A stretch of 64,000 bases of DNA from JAAYYY01 sp964579295 (GCA_964579295.1 CAZOGK010000005.1:1-64000), one strand, 5' to 3'. Positions 19,095 to 29,911 are shown, counted from the first letter of the stretch. Notes: a model not told the origin generated them from the letters alone. Numbers and translations: made by a program.

Positions 19095-20996
19095 GTGGCG
19101 GTCGCGGAGCATTTTTACGCGCCCGGCTGCCACGTCTGCCAGAAGAGCGACGTGGTCGCCGTCTGCCATCACTGCGGCCTGCCTTTCTGCGCCGAGCATC
19201 TGCCCACGGCGCCGCGCGCCTGGTACCGCATCGACCGCGAGTATCACGGGCTGGACGTGGGCGGCGGGCCGCCGGCGGCGGGGCCGGCCGTGCACTGCCG
19301 CCGCCACCGCCACGACCGCTTCAACTGGCCCCGCTTCTACCTCAGCGCCCTGCTGATTTTCCTGGGGCTGCTCTGGCCCGCGGTCTATGCCCTGCGCCAG
19401 GGCGTGCGGCCGCCGCCCGCGCTGCTGGCGCTGGCGCTGCTGGCGGCTGGCTTCTTCGTGCTCACCTTTCTCGTCGATTTCCTGAGCGACAGGGCCAGCG
19501 AGCCGCCGCTGCCGCTCTTTGGGCACGGGCCGGCGCTGCAGCTACGGGAGCTTATCTCCGGCCAGGTGCGCCTGCAGCCCAACGGCGTCTACCGCGCCGA
19601 GACGCTGCGTACGACGGGCCGGCTCGACTTCAGCCTGGCGCCGGACGGCAGCGAGGCGCGGCGGCGGGCGGCGCTGCGGCGGCGCTATCATCTGCGCTCG
19701 CCGGCGCGGCTGGCGACGAGCGCCGGCTTCCTGATGCTGACCGGGCGAGCGCGCTGGCAGCTACAGGGCGCGGGTTATGCGGCGCTGGAGCAGCGACCGC
19801 ACATCCTGGCGCTGGCCGGGCCGACTGACGAGCATCCCTTCTTCCCGCTGGACGGTAATCCGCAGCCGCTGACGCTGGCCCCGCACTATCATTTCTCGCT
19901 GGCGGGCGACCTGCCGCTGCGGCTGCTGCCGACGCTGGTGAGCAGCCAGACGGAGCAGGACCGCGAGTGGGAGCTAGGGCTGGAGCTAACGGTGCAGCTC
20001 CTGGCGACGCCGCCGCACCTGCTGGCCGGGGCGGAGGTGGTGGTCAAGGAGCTGACGCTGTGCGCGCCCCCGCAGCTGGGCCGGGTGCGCAACCGGCGCC
20101 CGGCGGCGCTGGAGCCAGCGGCCTCGGGGCCGGATACGGCGGACGGCACGGCCCAGTGCGTGGGCGGGCGCGTGGCGGCGCTTTCCTGGCAGAACGTGGA
20201 GCTGCTGCCGGAGCCGGAAGGGCCGCCTGTGTGGGCGCGCACGCCGGGCTACCACCGCACCTTCTACGCGCTCTTCACAGAGAGCGCCCGGCTGCGCTAC
20301 GCGACGCTGAGCGGCCAGCTGGTGTTGAGCGTGCGGCGCGCCCTGCTCTCCGGCCTAAACGGCGCTCTCTTTTTTTCGCCGCTGGGCCAGCGCCGCGACG
20401 ACCTCTCCTTTCAGGGTGAAACGGAAATCCGCGTCAGCTTTGAGCTGAGCATGGACAGCCTGCCGGTGCACGCCCGCGTCGCCAGGGAAGAGAAGCGAGA
20501 ATACGCGGAACGAGCCAATTATGAGCGCGTCTTGCAGCTCTCGCGCACGCTGAACCGGCGCGGCTACTACGTGAAGCATCTGGTGGAGCATACCAGCGGC
20601 GTCATCAACCGCGACGACGACCGTCCGGTAGACCGTTCCTGGACGGTGGCGGGGCGGACCTATCGCGGCCTCTTCCCGGTCAATTTTGAGATGATCGTCA
20701 GCTGCCCGGAGCCGGGCGGGCGCCGGGGCGATGGCGCGGTCACACTGGTCGAGCTGCGCGCCGAGGCGCTGGCCGGCCGGCTGAGCAGCATTCAGGCGCT
20801 GGAGAGCAGCGTGCAGCAGCTTCTGCTCATCTGCGAGCAGGTCTTTGGCGCGGGGCAGCCGCCCGGACCGGCCACTGAGTATCTGGAAGCCGAGCCGGCG
20901 AGCGGGCTGCAGCCGCAACCGCCGGCGCCGGGCGCGGCCATGACGCCCGGCTATGACCGGCAGCGGCAGCGTGACGACCGGGCGCCGGGAGTATAG
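19095..20996 (+). CDS. Membrane protein with N-terminal zinc finger, unknown function
   Basis: A 633-residue protein I cannot assign. The N-terminus carries a B-box-like zinc finger (C12, C15, C24, C27, C32, H35 and a later C/H cluster HCRRHRHDRF). Two hydrophobic helices follow, at about 82-100 and 110-132 (LLIFLGLLWPAVYAL and ALALLAAGFFVLTFLVDFL). The remaining ~480 residues are a beta-rich domain with no known motif. It starts with GTG directly after the stop of the previous gene. The finger resembles those of the next gene and of the rhomboid at 71-1249, suggesting a shared partner type. Confidence 0.75.
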   Translation: MAVAEHFYAPGCHVCQKSDVVAVCHHCGLPFCAEHLPTAPRAWYRIDREYHGLDVGGGPPAAGPAVHCRRHRHDRFNWPRFYLSALLIFLGLLWPAVYALRQGVRPPPALLALALLAAGFFVLTFLVDFLSDRASEPPLPLFGHGPALQLRELISGQVRLQPNGVYRAETLRTTGRLDFSLAPDGSEARRRAALRRRYHLRSPARLATSAGFLMLTGRARWQLQGAGYAALEQRPHILALAGPTDEHPFFPLDGNPQPLTLAPHYHFSLAGDLPLRLLPTLVSSQTEQDREWELGLELTVQLLATPPHLLAGAEVVVKELTLCAPPQLGRVRNRRPAALEPAASGPDTADGTAQCVGGRVAALSWQNVELLPEPEGPPVWARTPGYHRTFYALFTESARLRYATLSGQLVLSVRRALLSGLNGALFFSPLGQRRDDLSFQGETEIRVSFELSMDSLPVHARVAREEKREYAERANYERVLQLSRTLNRRGYYVKHLVEHTSGVINRDDDRPVDRSWTVAGRTYRGLFPVNFEMIVSCPEPGGRRGDGAVTLVELRAEALAGRLSSIQALESSVQQLLLICEQVFGAGQPPGPATEYLEAEPASGLQPQPPAPGAAMTPGYDRQRQRDDRAPGV

Positions 20997-20999
20997 GCG

Positions 21000-21275
21000 A
21001 TGGCCGCGCGAACGACAGTGACCTGCGCCGTCTGCCAGCGGGAGGAGAGTGACCCGGTGGTCTGCCACCATTGCGGGCGGCCGCTGTGCCGGCGCTGCCG
21101 CTGGAGCTGGCCCGACGCCGCGTTTGGCGGGCGCGGCCGGCTGCCGCGCGCCTTCCACTGCGGCGCCTGCCTGCAGCACGAGCATCTGCAGCCGCGCGAG
21201 CTCTTTTTGGTGCTGCTGAGCGAGCTGGGCGTGGGTACGAGCGCCGTGCGCCGCTGGCTGAGAGGCAGCCCATAG
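21000..21275 (+). CDS. Small double zinc-finger protein
   Basis: A 91-residue protein made almost entirely of Cys/His motifs: CAVCQ (C10, C13), CHHCGRPLCRRC (C22, H23/H24, C25, C30, C33) and CGACLQHEH. It ends in a short basic helix. It starts 4 nt after the stop of the membrane protein and belongs to the same operon. Its finger closely matches that of its neighbour (both contain CHHCG[LR]P[FL]C). Likely an adaptor; the partner is unknown. Confidence 0.72.
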   Translation: MAARTTVTCAVCQREESDPVVCHHCGRPLCRRCRWSWPDAAFGGRGRLPRAFHCGACLQHEHLQPRELFLVLLSELGVGTSAVRRWLRGSP

Positions 21276-21308
21276 GACGGCCCCAGATTAGCCGGTCCCC
21301 CTGCTTTT

Positions 21309-21317
21309 TGTTATACT
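21309..21317 (+). promoter_or_regulatory. Extended -10 promoter of ftsH
   Basis: TGT-TATACT with TATACT at 21312-21317, about 84 nt before the ftsH GTG. The same TGTTATACT string occurs upstream of the acyl-CoA synthetase gene (46375-46383). Confidence 0.5.
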
Positions 21318-21400
21318 GGGAGCACATCACGGCCTTGCTGGCCCGTCTTCGGTGGGGCCTGCAGCGGTGTAGGCCGCCCGCCGTATAGGGAGATCGGATT

Positions 21401-23362
<1,962 letters not shown>

Positions 23363-23424
23363 GCCGGACTGCGGAGGCCACCGGCGCGGGCAGAGCGCCG
23401 GCCGCCTGAGATAGTCAACCTCTT

Positions 23425-25416
23425 ATGAACGAACTGCTGGCCCTGGCCAATGACGCCCTGCAGGCAACCATCGTCATATTTGGGAGCTCGGTGGTCCTCT
23501 ATAACCTGCGCCATTTCTGGCGTGACCGGCCCACCCGCGCCTTCTCCAACCTGATCATCTTTGTCGTCATCGTCTACCTGACGGAGCTGCTTGCGACGCG
23601 GGCCAGCGCGCCCTTCAGCCGCGAGCAGTGGCTGCGGCTGGAATGGGTGGGCATCGCCATGGTGCCCGCGGCCCTCTTCCACCTGGCCGACGCGCTGCTG
23701 GAGACGACCGGGCACGCCTCGCGGCGGCGCCGGTTGGGCGTGCGCGTCTTTTACCTGACGGGGCTGCTCTTCATCGGCCTGGTGGCCGCTTCTGACCTGA
23801 TTGTGGGGGGGCTGGTGAATATCACCGACGCGCCGCACCTGCGCGCCGGGCAGCTCTTTCCCCTCTTTACCATCTATTTCTGGGCGGTAACGGCGGTCAG
23901 CATCCGGCTGGTGTGGGACGCGCTGCGCCTCTCCATTACGACGACCATCCGCCGGCGCATGCGCATGATTCTGCTGGCCTTCATCGCCGCGCCGCTGGGC
24001 GTCTTTCCCTACCTGCTGCTGAGCGGCAACGAGGGGCTGCGGCTGAGCTGGCTCTTCTGGCTGGTGCTCATTCTGGGCAACCTGGTGGTGGGTCTGATGT
24101 TTGCCCTGCTCACCTATTACCTGGCCTATTTTGGCGCCACCAGCCCGGACCGGGTGGTGCGGGTGCGGCTGTTCAAGTTTATGGCGCGCGTGCCGCTGAC
24201 GGCGACGCTGGTGCTGCTCGTCTTTGTGCTGGCGGCGCGCGCCAGCAACGTGCTGGGGCTGCCGGCGGCGACGGTGCAGGCCTTTGCCGTGGTAGCCACG
24301 GTGATGGTTGTGGAGTGGGCCATTCACGCCTTCAAGCAGCCGCTGGAGCGGCTGTTCCACCTAAACCACGAGCCGGACGTGGCCCGCATCCAGGAGCTGA
24401 GCGAGCGGCTGCTGACGACGCGCGACATGCAGCAGTTCCTGGAGAGCGTGCTGACCACGATTTGCGAGACGGTGCGCGTGCCCACGGCCTTTGTGGCCGC
24501 CTTCACGCCGGACGGGCCGCGGCTGGAGGTGGTCATCGAGCCGCGCGAGGGGCTGCAGCAGATTGAGGGCGAGAATTGGCGCGAGCTGACCCGGCCGTCG
24601 AGCAATGGCGACGACGAGGCGCTGGAGACGGTCGGCGATTTTGTCATCTGGCGCGATTACTGGATTCGCACCCTGTATAACCGGCAGCAGGACGCGCTGG
24701 TCGGCGTGCTGGGCATCCAGGCGCGCGCGCCGCAGCCAGACCTGACGGAGGATGAGCAGCTGCTATTCGACCGGCTGGTGCAGCAGGCAGCCAAGGCGCT
24801 GGAGGACCGAATCCTGCAGCAGGAGGTCTTTGCTGCGGTGGAAGGGCTGCTGCCGGAGATTACGGCGCTGCAGAGGCGGCGCAGCGCGTTGACATATGGC
24901 AACGCTACGCTGCTGACGGCGCCGATGGACGACGAGGCGGCGCTGATTAATGACCCGGGTTTTTCGGACATGGTCAAGGATGCGCTGACTCACTATTGGG
25001 GCGGCCCGAAGCTAACCGACAGCCCGCTGATGCGGCTGCAGGTGGTGCAGGAGGCGATGGCCGAGCATAAGGGCAATGCCGCCAAGGCGATGCGCGCGAT
25101 TTTGGAGCGGGCGATTGAGCAGCAAAAGCCGCAAGGGGAGCGCAGCATGACCACGGCCGAGTGGATTCTGTACAATATCCTGGAGCTGAAGTTCATCCAG
25201 GGGCAGCGGGTGCGCGACGTGGCCCGCCGCCTGGCGATGAGCGAGAGCGACCTCTACCGCAAGCAGCGCGTGGCGCTGGAGAATGTGGCGCGCACGATCA
25301 GCACAATGGAGCTGCAGGCGGTGGGACGGGGAGCAGGGAGCGGGATACAGGGATCAGGGATCGGGGATCGGGGATCAGCAGAGGTCGCCGAGGGGATGGC
25401 GGACCTCCGAAAGTAG
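23425..25416 (+). CDS. Membrane sensor with GAF-like domain and C-terminal HTH
   Basis: A 663-residue protein. The N-terminal half has about seven or eight hydrophobic segments (up to ~residue 305), like the 7TM input modules of some histidine kinases. A GAF-like domain follows at about 320-470. The C-terminus has no kinase core. It carries a region 'LTHYWGGPKLTDSPLMRL' and a helix-turn-helix 'GQRVRDVARRLAMSESDLYR', which suggests a membrane-tethered DNA-binding regulator. I have met the latter module in Chloroflexota regulators but cannot name it. The last ~25 residues (Gly/Ser/Arg-rich) are encoded by a 7-nt tandem repeat, so the natural C-terminus may have been extended by repeat insertion. 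Confidence 0.72.
   Translation: MNELLALANDALQATIVIFGSSVVLYNLRHFWRDRPTRAFSNLIIFVVIVYLTELLATRASAPFSREQWLRLEWVGIAMVPAALFHLADALLETTGHASRRRRLGVRVFYLTGLLFIGLVAASDLIVGGLVNITDAPHLRAGQLFPLFTIYFWAVTAVSIRLVWDALRLSITTTIRRRMRMILLAFIAAPLGVFPYLLLSGNEGLRLSWLFWLVLILGNLVVGLMFALLTYYLAYFGATSPDRVVRVRLFKFMARVPLTATLVLLVFVLAARASNVLGLPAATVQAFAVVATVMVVEWAIHAFKQPLERLFHLNHEPDVARIQELSERLLTTRDMQQFLESVLTTICETVRVPTAFVAAFTPDGPRLEVVIEPREGLQQIEGENWRELTRPSSNGDDEALETVGDFVIWRDYWIRTLYNRQQDALVGVLGIQARAPQPDLTEDEQLLFDRLVQQAAKALEDRILQQEVFAAVEGLLPEITALQRRRSALTYGNATLLTAPMDDEAALINDPGFSDMVKDALTHYWGGPKLTDSPLMRLQVVQEAMAEHKGNAAKAMRAILERAIEQQKPQGERSMTTAEWILYNILELKFIQGQRVRDVARRLAMSESDLYRKQRVALENVARTISTMELQAVGRGAGSGIQGSGIGDRGSAEVAEGMADLRK
25328..25376. 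repeat. Heptad tandem repeat H4 inside a coding end
   Basis: Seven units (GGGGAGC, AGGGAGC, GGGATAC, AGGGATC twice, GGGGATC twice) translated as the Gly/Ser tail of the preceding gene. Because 7 is not a multiple of 3, each unit is read in a new frame. Confidence 0.8.
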
Positions 25417-25443
25417 ACGCTGGGCAGGGGCAGGTGGTGCTTG

Positions 25444-26406
25444 ATGATTGGCGACGAGACAGTGGCTTGGCTGATGGCGTCGGCCATACCGTCAATACGC
25501 TATCTGACACTGCGGCGGTTGGTACGGCTGGCGGAAGCACATGGGGCCGTGCAGGCCGAACGGCAGGCAATGGCGGAGAGCGGGCCGATTCCCCTGATTC
25601 TGGCGCGGCAGGCGGAAGGCGGGAACTGGACAGGCGAAAGCAGCTTCTATACACCAAAGTACACGAGCACTCACTGGAGTATGATGCTGCTCGCAGAGCT
25701 GCAGGCGGATCCGGCAGACGAGCGCCTGCGCCGCGGCGCCGCCTTCATGCTGGCGACCACGGAACACAAAGTGGCTCAGGCGCTCGCGAAGCGCGAACCG
25801 GGCTGGGAGTGTCTCTGGGGCAACATGCTGCATTACGTGGCCTATGCCGGGCTCAGCGACGATACGCGCGCAGAGCAGGTTGTGGAATACCTCTGCCGCT
25901 CGACGCTGGAGAGCGAGTGGCGCTGCAGCTGGAACTGGGAACTGCCCTGTGGTTGGGGTGCGGCGCGCGGCTTGTGGGGGCTGGCGGCGCTGCCGGCGGA
26001 GCAGCGCACCGGACGGGTCGCGGAAGCGCTGGCAGCGGGGCTGCACTTTCTGCTCGACGCCTATGACCCTGTGGCCGCTGACTATCCCAACCAGGGTATC
26101 AGCCAGATGTGGAGCCGGCTGAACTTCCCCCTCTTCTACCAGGCAGACATCCTGTTTGTGCTCCGGCTGGCGGCGCAGCTGGCGGCGCTGGAACGGCCGG
26201 GCGCGCAGCGGGCGCTCGCCTGGCTCGAGGGCCGGCGCAGCAAGCAGGGGCGCTGGCGCGGCGCCAGCCCCTTCCGCAGCCGGACGACCCTGGAGGTAGC
26301 GCCGGACCGCGAGGAGACGGACCGTTGGGTGACGTTGCATGCGCTGGCGGTGTTGAGGGAGCGAGGACCAGTAGGGTTACAGAGCGCACGGAGCGCGTCT
26401 GGGTAA
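25444..26406 (+). CDS. Alpha-toroid (prenyltransferase/squalene-cyclase-like) repeat protein
   Basis: A 320-residue protein with all-alpha repeats. Motifs such as 'ILARQAEGGNWTGESSFYTPKYTST' (read in two pieces) and the later 'GRRSKQGRWRGASPF' resemble the QW-type repeats of squalene-hopene cyclases. The cyclase DxDD motif is absent. Homologues in Actinobacteria and Chloroflexota are often mislabelled as 'nitrogen fixation protein NifH'; nothing here supports nitrogenase. It probably binds something in the toroid, but the ligand is unknown. ATG 25444 follows AGGTGG; 27 nt separate it from the sensor gene, so it may be co-transcribed. Confidence 0.72.
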   Translation: MIGDETVAWLMASAIPSIRYLTLRRLVRLAEAHGAVQAERQAMAESGPIPLILARQAEGGNWTGESSFYTPKYTSTHWSMMLLAELQADPADERLRRGAAFMLATTEHKVAQALAKREPGWECLWGNMLHYVAYAGLSDDTRAEQVVEYLCRSTLESEWRCSWNWELPCGWGAARGLWGLAALPAEQRTGRVAEALAAGLHFLLDAYDPVAADYPNQGISQMWSRLNFPLFYQADILFVLRLAAQLAALERPGAQRALAWLEGRRSKQGRWRGASPFRSRTTLEVAPDREETDRWVTLHALAVLRERGPVGLQSARSASG

Positions 26407-26443
26407 AGGCCTCTTTGACGGATTCGCATTCCTCGCGCGAGCG

Positions 26444-27082
26444 CTAGGCCCTGGGCGACTCAGCGACGTCGTCTGATTCCAGGTCGGCCAGGTGGTCCAC
26501 GGCGACGATGGTTTCGGGGAGGAAGTTGACGCCGTCGTAGTGGACGACGCTGATGCTGCATTCGCGCATGATGTCGTCGCCGTAGGGATCGGCGGCGAAG
26601 TCGGGGTTGACGGCGCGCAGCACCTTGCGGCTGGCGACGTTGAGCAGGAAGTCGACGATGATGGCGCCGTGGCTGATGATGACCAGCTTGCGGCCGGGGT
26701 GGCGCTGGGCCAGCTCGCGCAGGAATTGGGCCATACGGTCGCCGGCGGCGCGGGAGGAGTCACCGATGGGCGGCTGCCAGCTGCGCTGCAGGCTGGCGCG
26801 CTTAATCATGGCATTGAATTCGTCCCACGGCTGCTCCTCGCTCCATTCGGCGCGCTCGCGCAGGGCGGGCGCTGTCTTCACCGGTAGCCCGTAGACGACG
26901 GCGAAGGCTTCCGCCGTCTCCTGGGCGCGGCGCAGCGGGCTGGCGTAGAGGGCGGCGGGGCGCAGCTCGGCCAGCCGGCGCGCCGTGGCTTCCGCCTGGC
27001 GCCGCCCCAGCTCGTTGAGGCCAATATCGCCGGGGGTATTGGGGATCTTACAGCCGTGGCGTATCAGGTAAAAGACGGTCAT
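26444..27082 (-). CDS. Histidine phosphatase family protein
   Basis: A phosphoglycerate-mutase-like phosphatase of 212 residues. The N-terminal RHG motif (LIRHGCKIPNT) provides the phosphohistidine. The rest of the catalytic pocket is seen in 'LYASPLRRAQETAEAF', E97-like acids and 'VIISHGAIIVDFLL'. The substrate cannot be told from sequence. It has no clear operon partner; a heptad hairpin lies upstream of it and directly downstream of the DUF3048 gene. Confidence 0.88.
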   Translation of the reverse strand: MTVFYLIRHGCKIPNTPGDIGLNELGRRQAEATARRLAELRPAALYASPLRRAQETAEAFAVVYGLPVKTAPALRERAEWSEEQPWDEFNAMIKRASLQRSWQPPIGDSSRAAGDRMAQFLRELAQRHPGRKLVIISHGAIIVDFLLNVASRKVLRAVNPDFAADPYGDDIMRECSISVVHYDGVNFLPETIVAVDHLADLESDDVAESPRA

Positions 27083-27141
27083 CGCGTACCTCGGTAGCGC
27101 TGGCTATGATGTGGGTAGAGTTTACCAGGAAGAAGTAAGAG

Positions 27142-27187
27142 ATACGAGTGACGAGTTGCGAAGGGCATCACTCGCAACTCGTCGCTC
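27142..27187. repeat. Heptad hairpin H5
   Basis: Left arm GAGTGACGAGTTGCGA (27146-27161) and right arm TCGCAACTCGTCGCTC (27172-27187), complementary with one mismatch. It begins 2 nt beyond the stop codon of the DUF3048 gene (27191-27189). Confidence 0.75.
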
Positions 27188-27188
27188 T

Positions 27189-28379
27189 TTACTCTATGAC
27201 TGTGAGCCCTTCAAACCCAGTCGGCACGACCTGGAAGAAGGTGTTGCCAATGTCCAGGGGGAACGGATTGCCATCTTCGAAGTAGAAGCTGAGCATCTCG
27301 TCGTCGGCGGCGCGGCGCCAGCGGCCGTCCCAGCGCTGGCCGTTGCGGAAGAAGCTGGCCGGCCCTTCGCCCCAGAGCTGGATTTCGGTGGAGTTGTGGT
27401 TGGGGTCTTCGGGGAAGCCGGCGTCCACGTGGTTGGCGGCGAGGACGACGACGTTGGAGAAGGCCAGCTGCAGGCCGGTGTTGGCGTCCAGGTGCGGCTC
27501 CTCCTCGGCCCAGCGCAGCCATTTACTGTGCGTCGGGTTATATTGCCAGCGCACGTCCATGGCGATGTATTCGATGGTGAAGGTGGCCGCCGGGGCGCCG
27601 CCCCCGGGCGCCGTGGCGTCGAAGAGCATGCTGCCGCGGAAGGTGGGCGGGACGTTCAGACCGCGCTCGTCGAGCACGGCGCGCAGCTCTGGCGTGCCGG
27701 TGAAGAGGGTATGCTCGAACGCCTTAGTGGGATCTTCGACGCGGAAGAAGCCGCCGTGGGCAAAGTCGGGGCTGATGAGGCGGTCGCGGAAGGGGGCGGC
27801 GAGGATGCGCTGGCGCACGCCCTGGCTGCTGCCGCTGTAGGCAAAGGCGGCGTCGTACATGCGCGGGATGAGCAGGTCGATGAGCCGGCCGCTGCGCACG
27901 CTGCCCACCGGGCTGGCATCGCTGTCGTAGAAGAGGGCGGTAAAGCGAGTCACGCCGCCCTCGGCGTAATGCTCGAAGACGAGGTCGGCGGCGCTGAGGC
28001 CGCTTTGCGGGCGTACGACGCTGGGCGCGTTGGAGATTTTGACGGCGATGGGCCGCCGCTGCAGCACGGCGGGGTCGTCCACCGTCTCGCCGGTGAGCGG
28101 GTTAACGTTGGCCGGGAAGGGGGCGGTGAAGGGGCCGGCAGGCACGGGCGCGGCGGCGACGGTAGGCGCGGCCGGCGGCGCGTCGTCGGTCTGGACGAGC
28201 GGGGGAGCGACGCCGGGGGCTGTCGTTGGCGTCGTGAGACCTGACAGGTCTGCGGGCGCGTTCGGCGTCGTGAGGGCCGTCTGGTCCGGCGCGGCGCCGC
28301 CGCAGGCCGTAAGCAGCAGGAGCAGCAGCGCGGCGATGGGCAGGATGAGACGAGGGTAGGTAGGGTTCGTTGGTTTCAT
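27189..28379 (-). CDS. DUF3048 (YerB-like) lipoprotein
   Basis: An exported lipoprotein of 396 residues with lipobox LLTAC and lipidated C26. A Pro/Thr/Ala linker (about 30-85) leads into the DUF3048 N-terminal domain ('NPLTGETVDDPAVLQRRPIA', 'KISNAPSVVRPQSGLSAADL', 'VGSVRSGR') and the C-terminal half ('FFRNGQRWDGRWRR'). The related YerB family has no settled function. Part of the linker (ADLSGLTTP) is encoded over a small AGACCTGACAGGTCT palindrome at 28237-28251. A GATAAT box 10 nt before the ATG suggests a nearly leaderless transcript. Confidence 0.88.
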   Translation of the reverse strand: MKPTNPTYPRLILPIAALLLLLLTACGGAAPDQTALTTPNAPADLSGLTTPTTAPGVAPPLVQTDDAPPAAPTVAAAPVPAGPFTAPFPANVNPLTGETVDDPAVLQRRPIAVKISNAPSVVRPQSGLSAADLVFEHYAEGGVTRFTALFYDSDASPVGSVRSGRLIDLLIPRMYDAAFAYSGSSQGVRQRILAAPFRDRLISPDFAHGGFFRVEDPTKAFEHTLFTGTPELRAVLDERGLNVPPTFRGSMLFDATAPGGGAPAATFTIEYIAMDVRWQYNPTHSKWLRWAEEEPHLDANTGLQLAFSNVVVLAANHVDAGFPEDPNHNSTEIQLWGEGPASFFRNGQRWDGRWRRAADDEMLSFYFEDGNPFPLDIGNTFFQVVPTGFEGLTVIE

Positions 28380-28467
28380 AACGGGGGCGATTATCCGCGT
28401 TTTTGGCGGTGGGGGCTTGCCGGATTGGGCTTTTGTATTGAATTCTAAAGCGAATGGTCAGTGTGTC

Positions 28468-28491
28468 GTCAGGTTGAAAACCTGACCTACC
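28468..28491. repeat. Family A hairpin, copy 1
   Basis: GTCAGGTT-GAA-AACCTGAC followed by CTACC. About 20 further bases downstream (ending GGCCGGCGCCT) also match the copy at 29844. Confidence 0.75.
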
Positions 28492-28648
28492 TTCCCCTCA
28501 GTTGGCCGGCGCCTCCCCGGCGCCGGTCACCCGGCTTCCTGAGGTTGAATAGCGGACCCACCGGTTCGCGGCTATAGCGCGATTATTCCAGTCGCGCGCT
28601 TCGTCGTAGGGAGCGATTTGCAGAATCGCGCCGCGACACCGGGCGTCT

Positions 28649-29734
28649 TTATCCCCCCAGCCACCGGCCCAAGACCTGCTGAATGACAAAGAGGAGAATG
28701 GGCAGGGCAACGATGGAGAGGAAGCGGGTGAGCAGGCCCGGGGGCCAGGGCCAGGTGCGGATGCCGGAAAGGATGTCCTCCTCCGCTTTGGCGGCGCTGA
28801 GGGCGCTGTTGAGCTGACCCATATCCACGTACTTCTCTTCTTGAAGATGTTCGTGGAAGCGGGCCAGTAGCGCCTGGGCGCGCAGGTCGTGCTCGGCCAG
28901 CAGGCGGCTCTTTTCGGCGACGAGGCAGCGGTGGACGATGCTCAAAGGCAGCACGAAGGCGCCCACGGCAAACACGACCTGTAGCCCCAACATGGTGAGC
29001 GCCGGCAGCCAGACTGAACGCAGGTCGATCGTGAGCAGGCTGAGGGTAATCAAGATGACCCAGGCGACGCCCGTACGCGCGGTCAGCTGGGAGAAGGCGT
29101 AGGCCGGGGCCAGGCGGAAGAGGTCGATCTGCTGCACCTGGCTCACCGTGCGGTGGACCAGCCGCAGCTGGCGGAAGGTGTGGTAGTAGATCGCGCTGCC
29201 AACCAGGAACGACACGAGACTCGCGCCAAAGATGGCGACCGCTGCCAGTGGCGTGAGGCCGAGGCTGGCATAGACGGCATCATTGGTGATGTAAACGAAG
29301 GCGACATTGACGACACCCCAGAAGAGGCTGCCGAGCAGCACGCCGCGCGCCGGCATCGTCGTGAACTCGTAGCGCAGCCGTTCCATCTCGCCGGGCGATA
29401 GCTCGAGCAGGGTGCAGAAGGAGGCCAGCGCATTAACCGCAACCCTGTCAAGGTAGGTCATGAAGGCCAGCGGGGCCCAGAGCCAGATGGGCGAGAGGAA
29501 GACGACAGGGTGGAGGGTGAAGGGGTCAAGCCAGCCATCGAGCCAGGCGACGGCGTGCATGAGCAGGCTCTGCAGCAGGAAGAGAAGGAGGTAGGTGAGC
29601 CAGTAAGGGATGGGCAGCCGTTCGACGGCGCTCATCAGGCGGTCGACAAAGCTCGGCGGGTATGGCGGGGCGTCGCCCAGCGCCGGCTCCACGGAACCGG
29701 GCTCGACGGCATAGGGGGCGCTCGGCGTGGACAT
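28649..29734 (-). CDS. Multi-pass membrane protein of unknown function
   Basis: A 361-residue protein with about six or seven membrane helices (from YWLTYLLLFLLQSLLMHAVAW to LLTRFLSIVALPILLFVIQQ). It has a ~40-residue soluble N-terminus, and a helical cytoplasmic stretch near residues 275-330 before the last helix. No transport or enzyme motif is recognised. The ATG has GAGGAG upstream. Direct copies of the family A hairpin lie on both sides of the gene (28468 and 29844, same orientation). Confidence 0.75.
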   Translation of the reverse strand: MSTPSAPYAVEPGSVEPALGDAPPYPPSFVDRLMSAVERLPIPYWLTYLLLFLLQSLLMHAVAWLDGWLDPFTLHPVVFLSPIWLWAPLAFMTYLDRVAVNALASFCTLLELSPGEMERLRYEFTTMPARGVLLGSLFWGVVNVAFVYITNDAVYASLGLTPLAAVAIFGASLVSFLVGSAIYYHTFRQLRLVHRTVSQVQQIDLFRLAPAYAFSQLTARTGVAWVILITLSLLTIDLRSVWLPALTMLGLQVVFAVGAFVLPLSIVHRCLVAEKSRLLAEHDLRAQALLARFHEHLQEEKYVDMGQLNSALSAAKAEEDILSGIRTWPWPPGLLTRFLSIVALPILLFVIQQVLGRWLGG

Positions 29735-29843
29735 TGGCGCGCTCCTCGGACAATAACTCCGGCACTATGCGGGTTATTATGAGGGGAAGCGCCGCGCGCT
29801 GTCAATCATTGATCGCAGCGGTAAGCCAGCGGCGGCGCGAATC

Positions 29844-29867
29844 GTCAGGTTGAGAACCTGACCTACC
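29844..29867. repeat. Family A hairpin, copy 2
   Basis: GTCAGGTT-GAG-AACCTGAC followed by CTACC. Same orientation and similar downstream sequence as copy 1, on the other side of the 361-residue membrane protein gene. Confidence 0.75.
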
Positions 29868-29911
29868 ATTTCCTGAGGTGGCCGGCGCCTGGGAGGTGGC
29901 GCTAGCTGGGC

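Noticed and set aside
23363..23424. Terminator after ftsH
   Set aside because: A GC-rich imperfect hairpin is present but there is no T-tract, so the call is not supported.
25444..26406. Nitrogenase iron protein (NifH) label
   Set aside because: No P-loop or 4Fe-4S Cys pattern; the protein is an alpha-toroid, and the NifH name for this family is a known misannotation.
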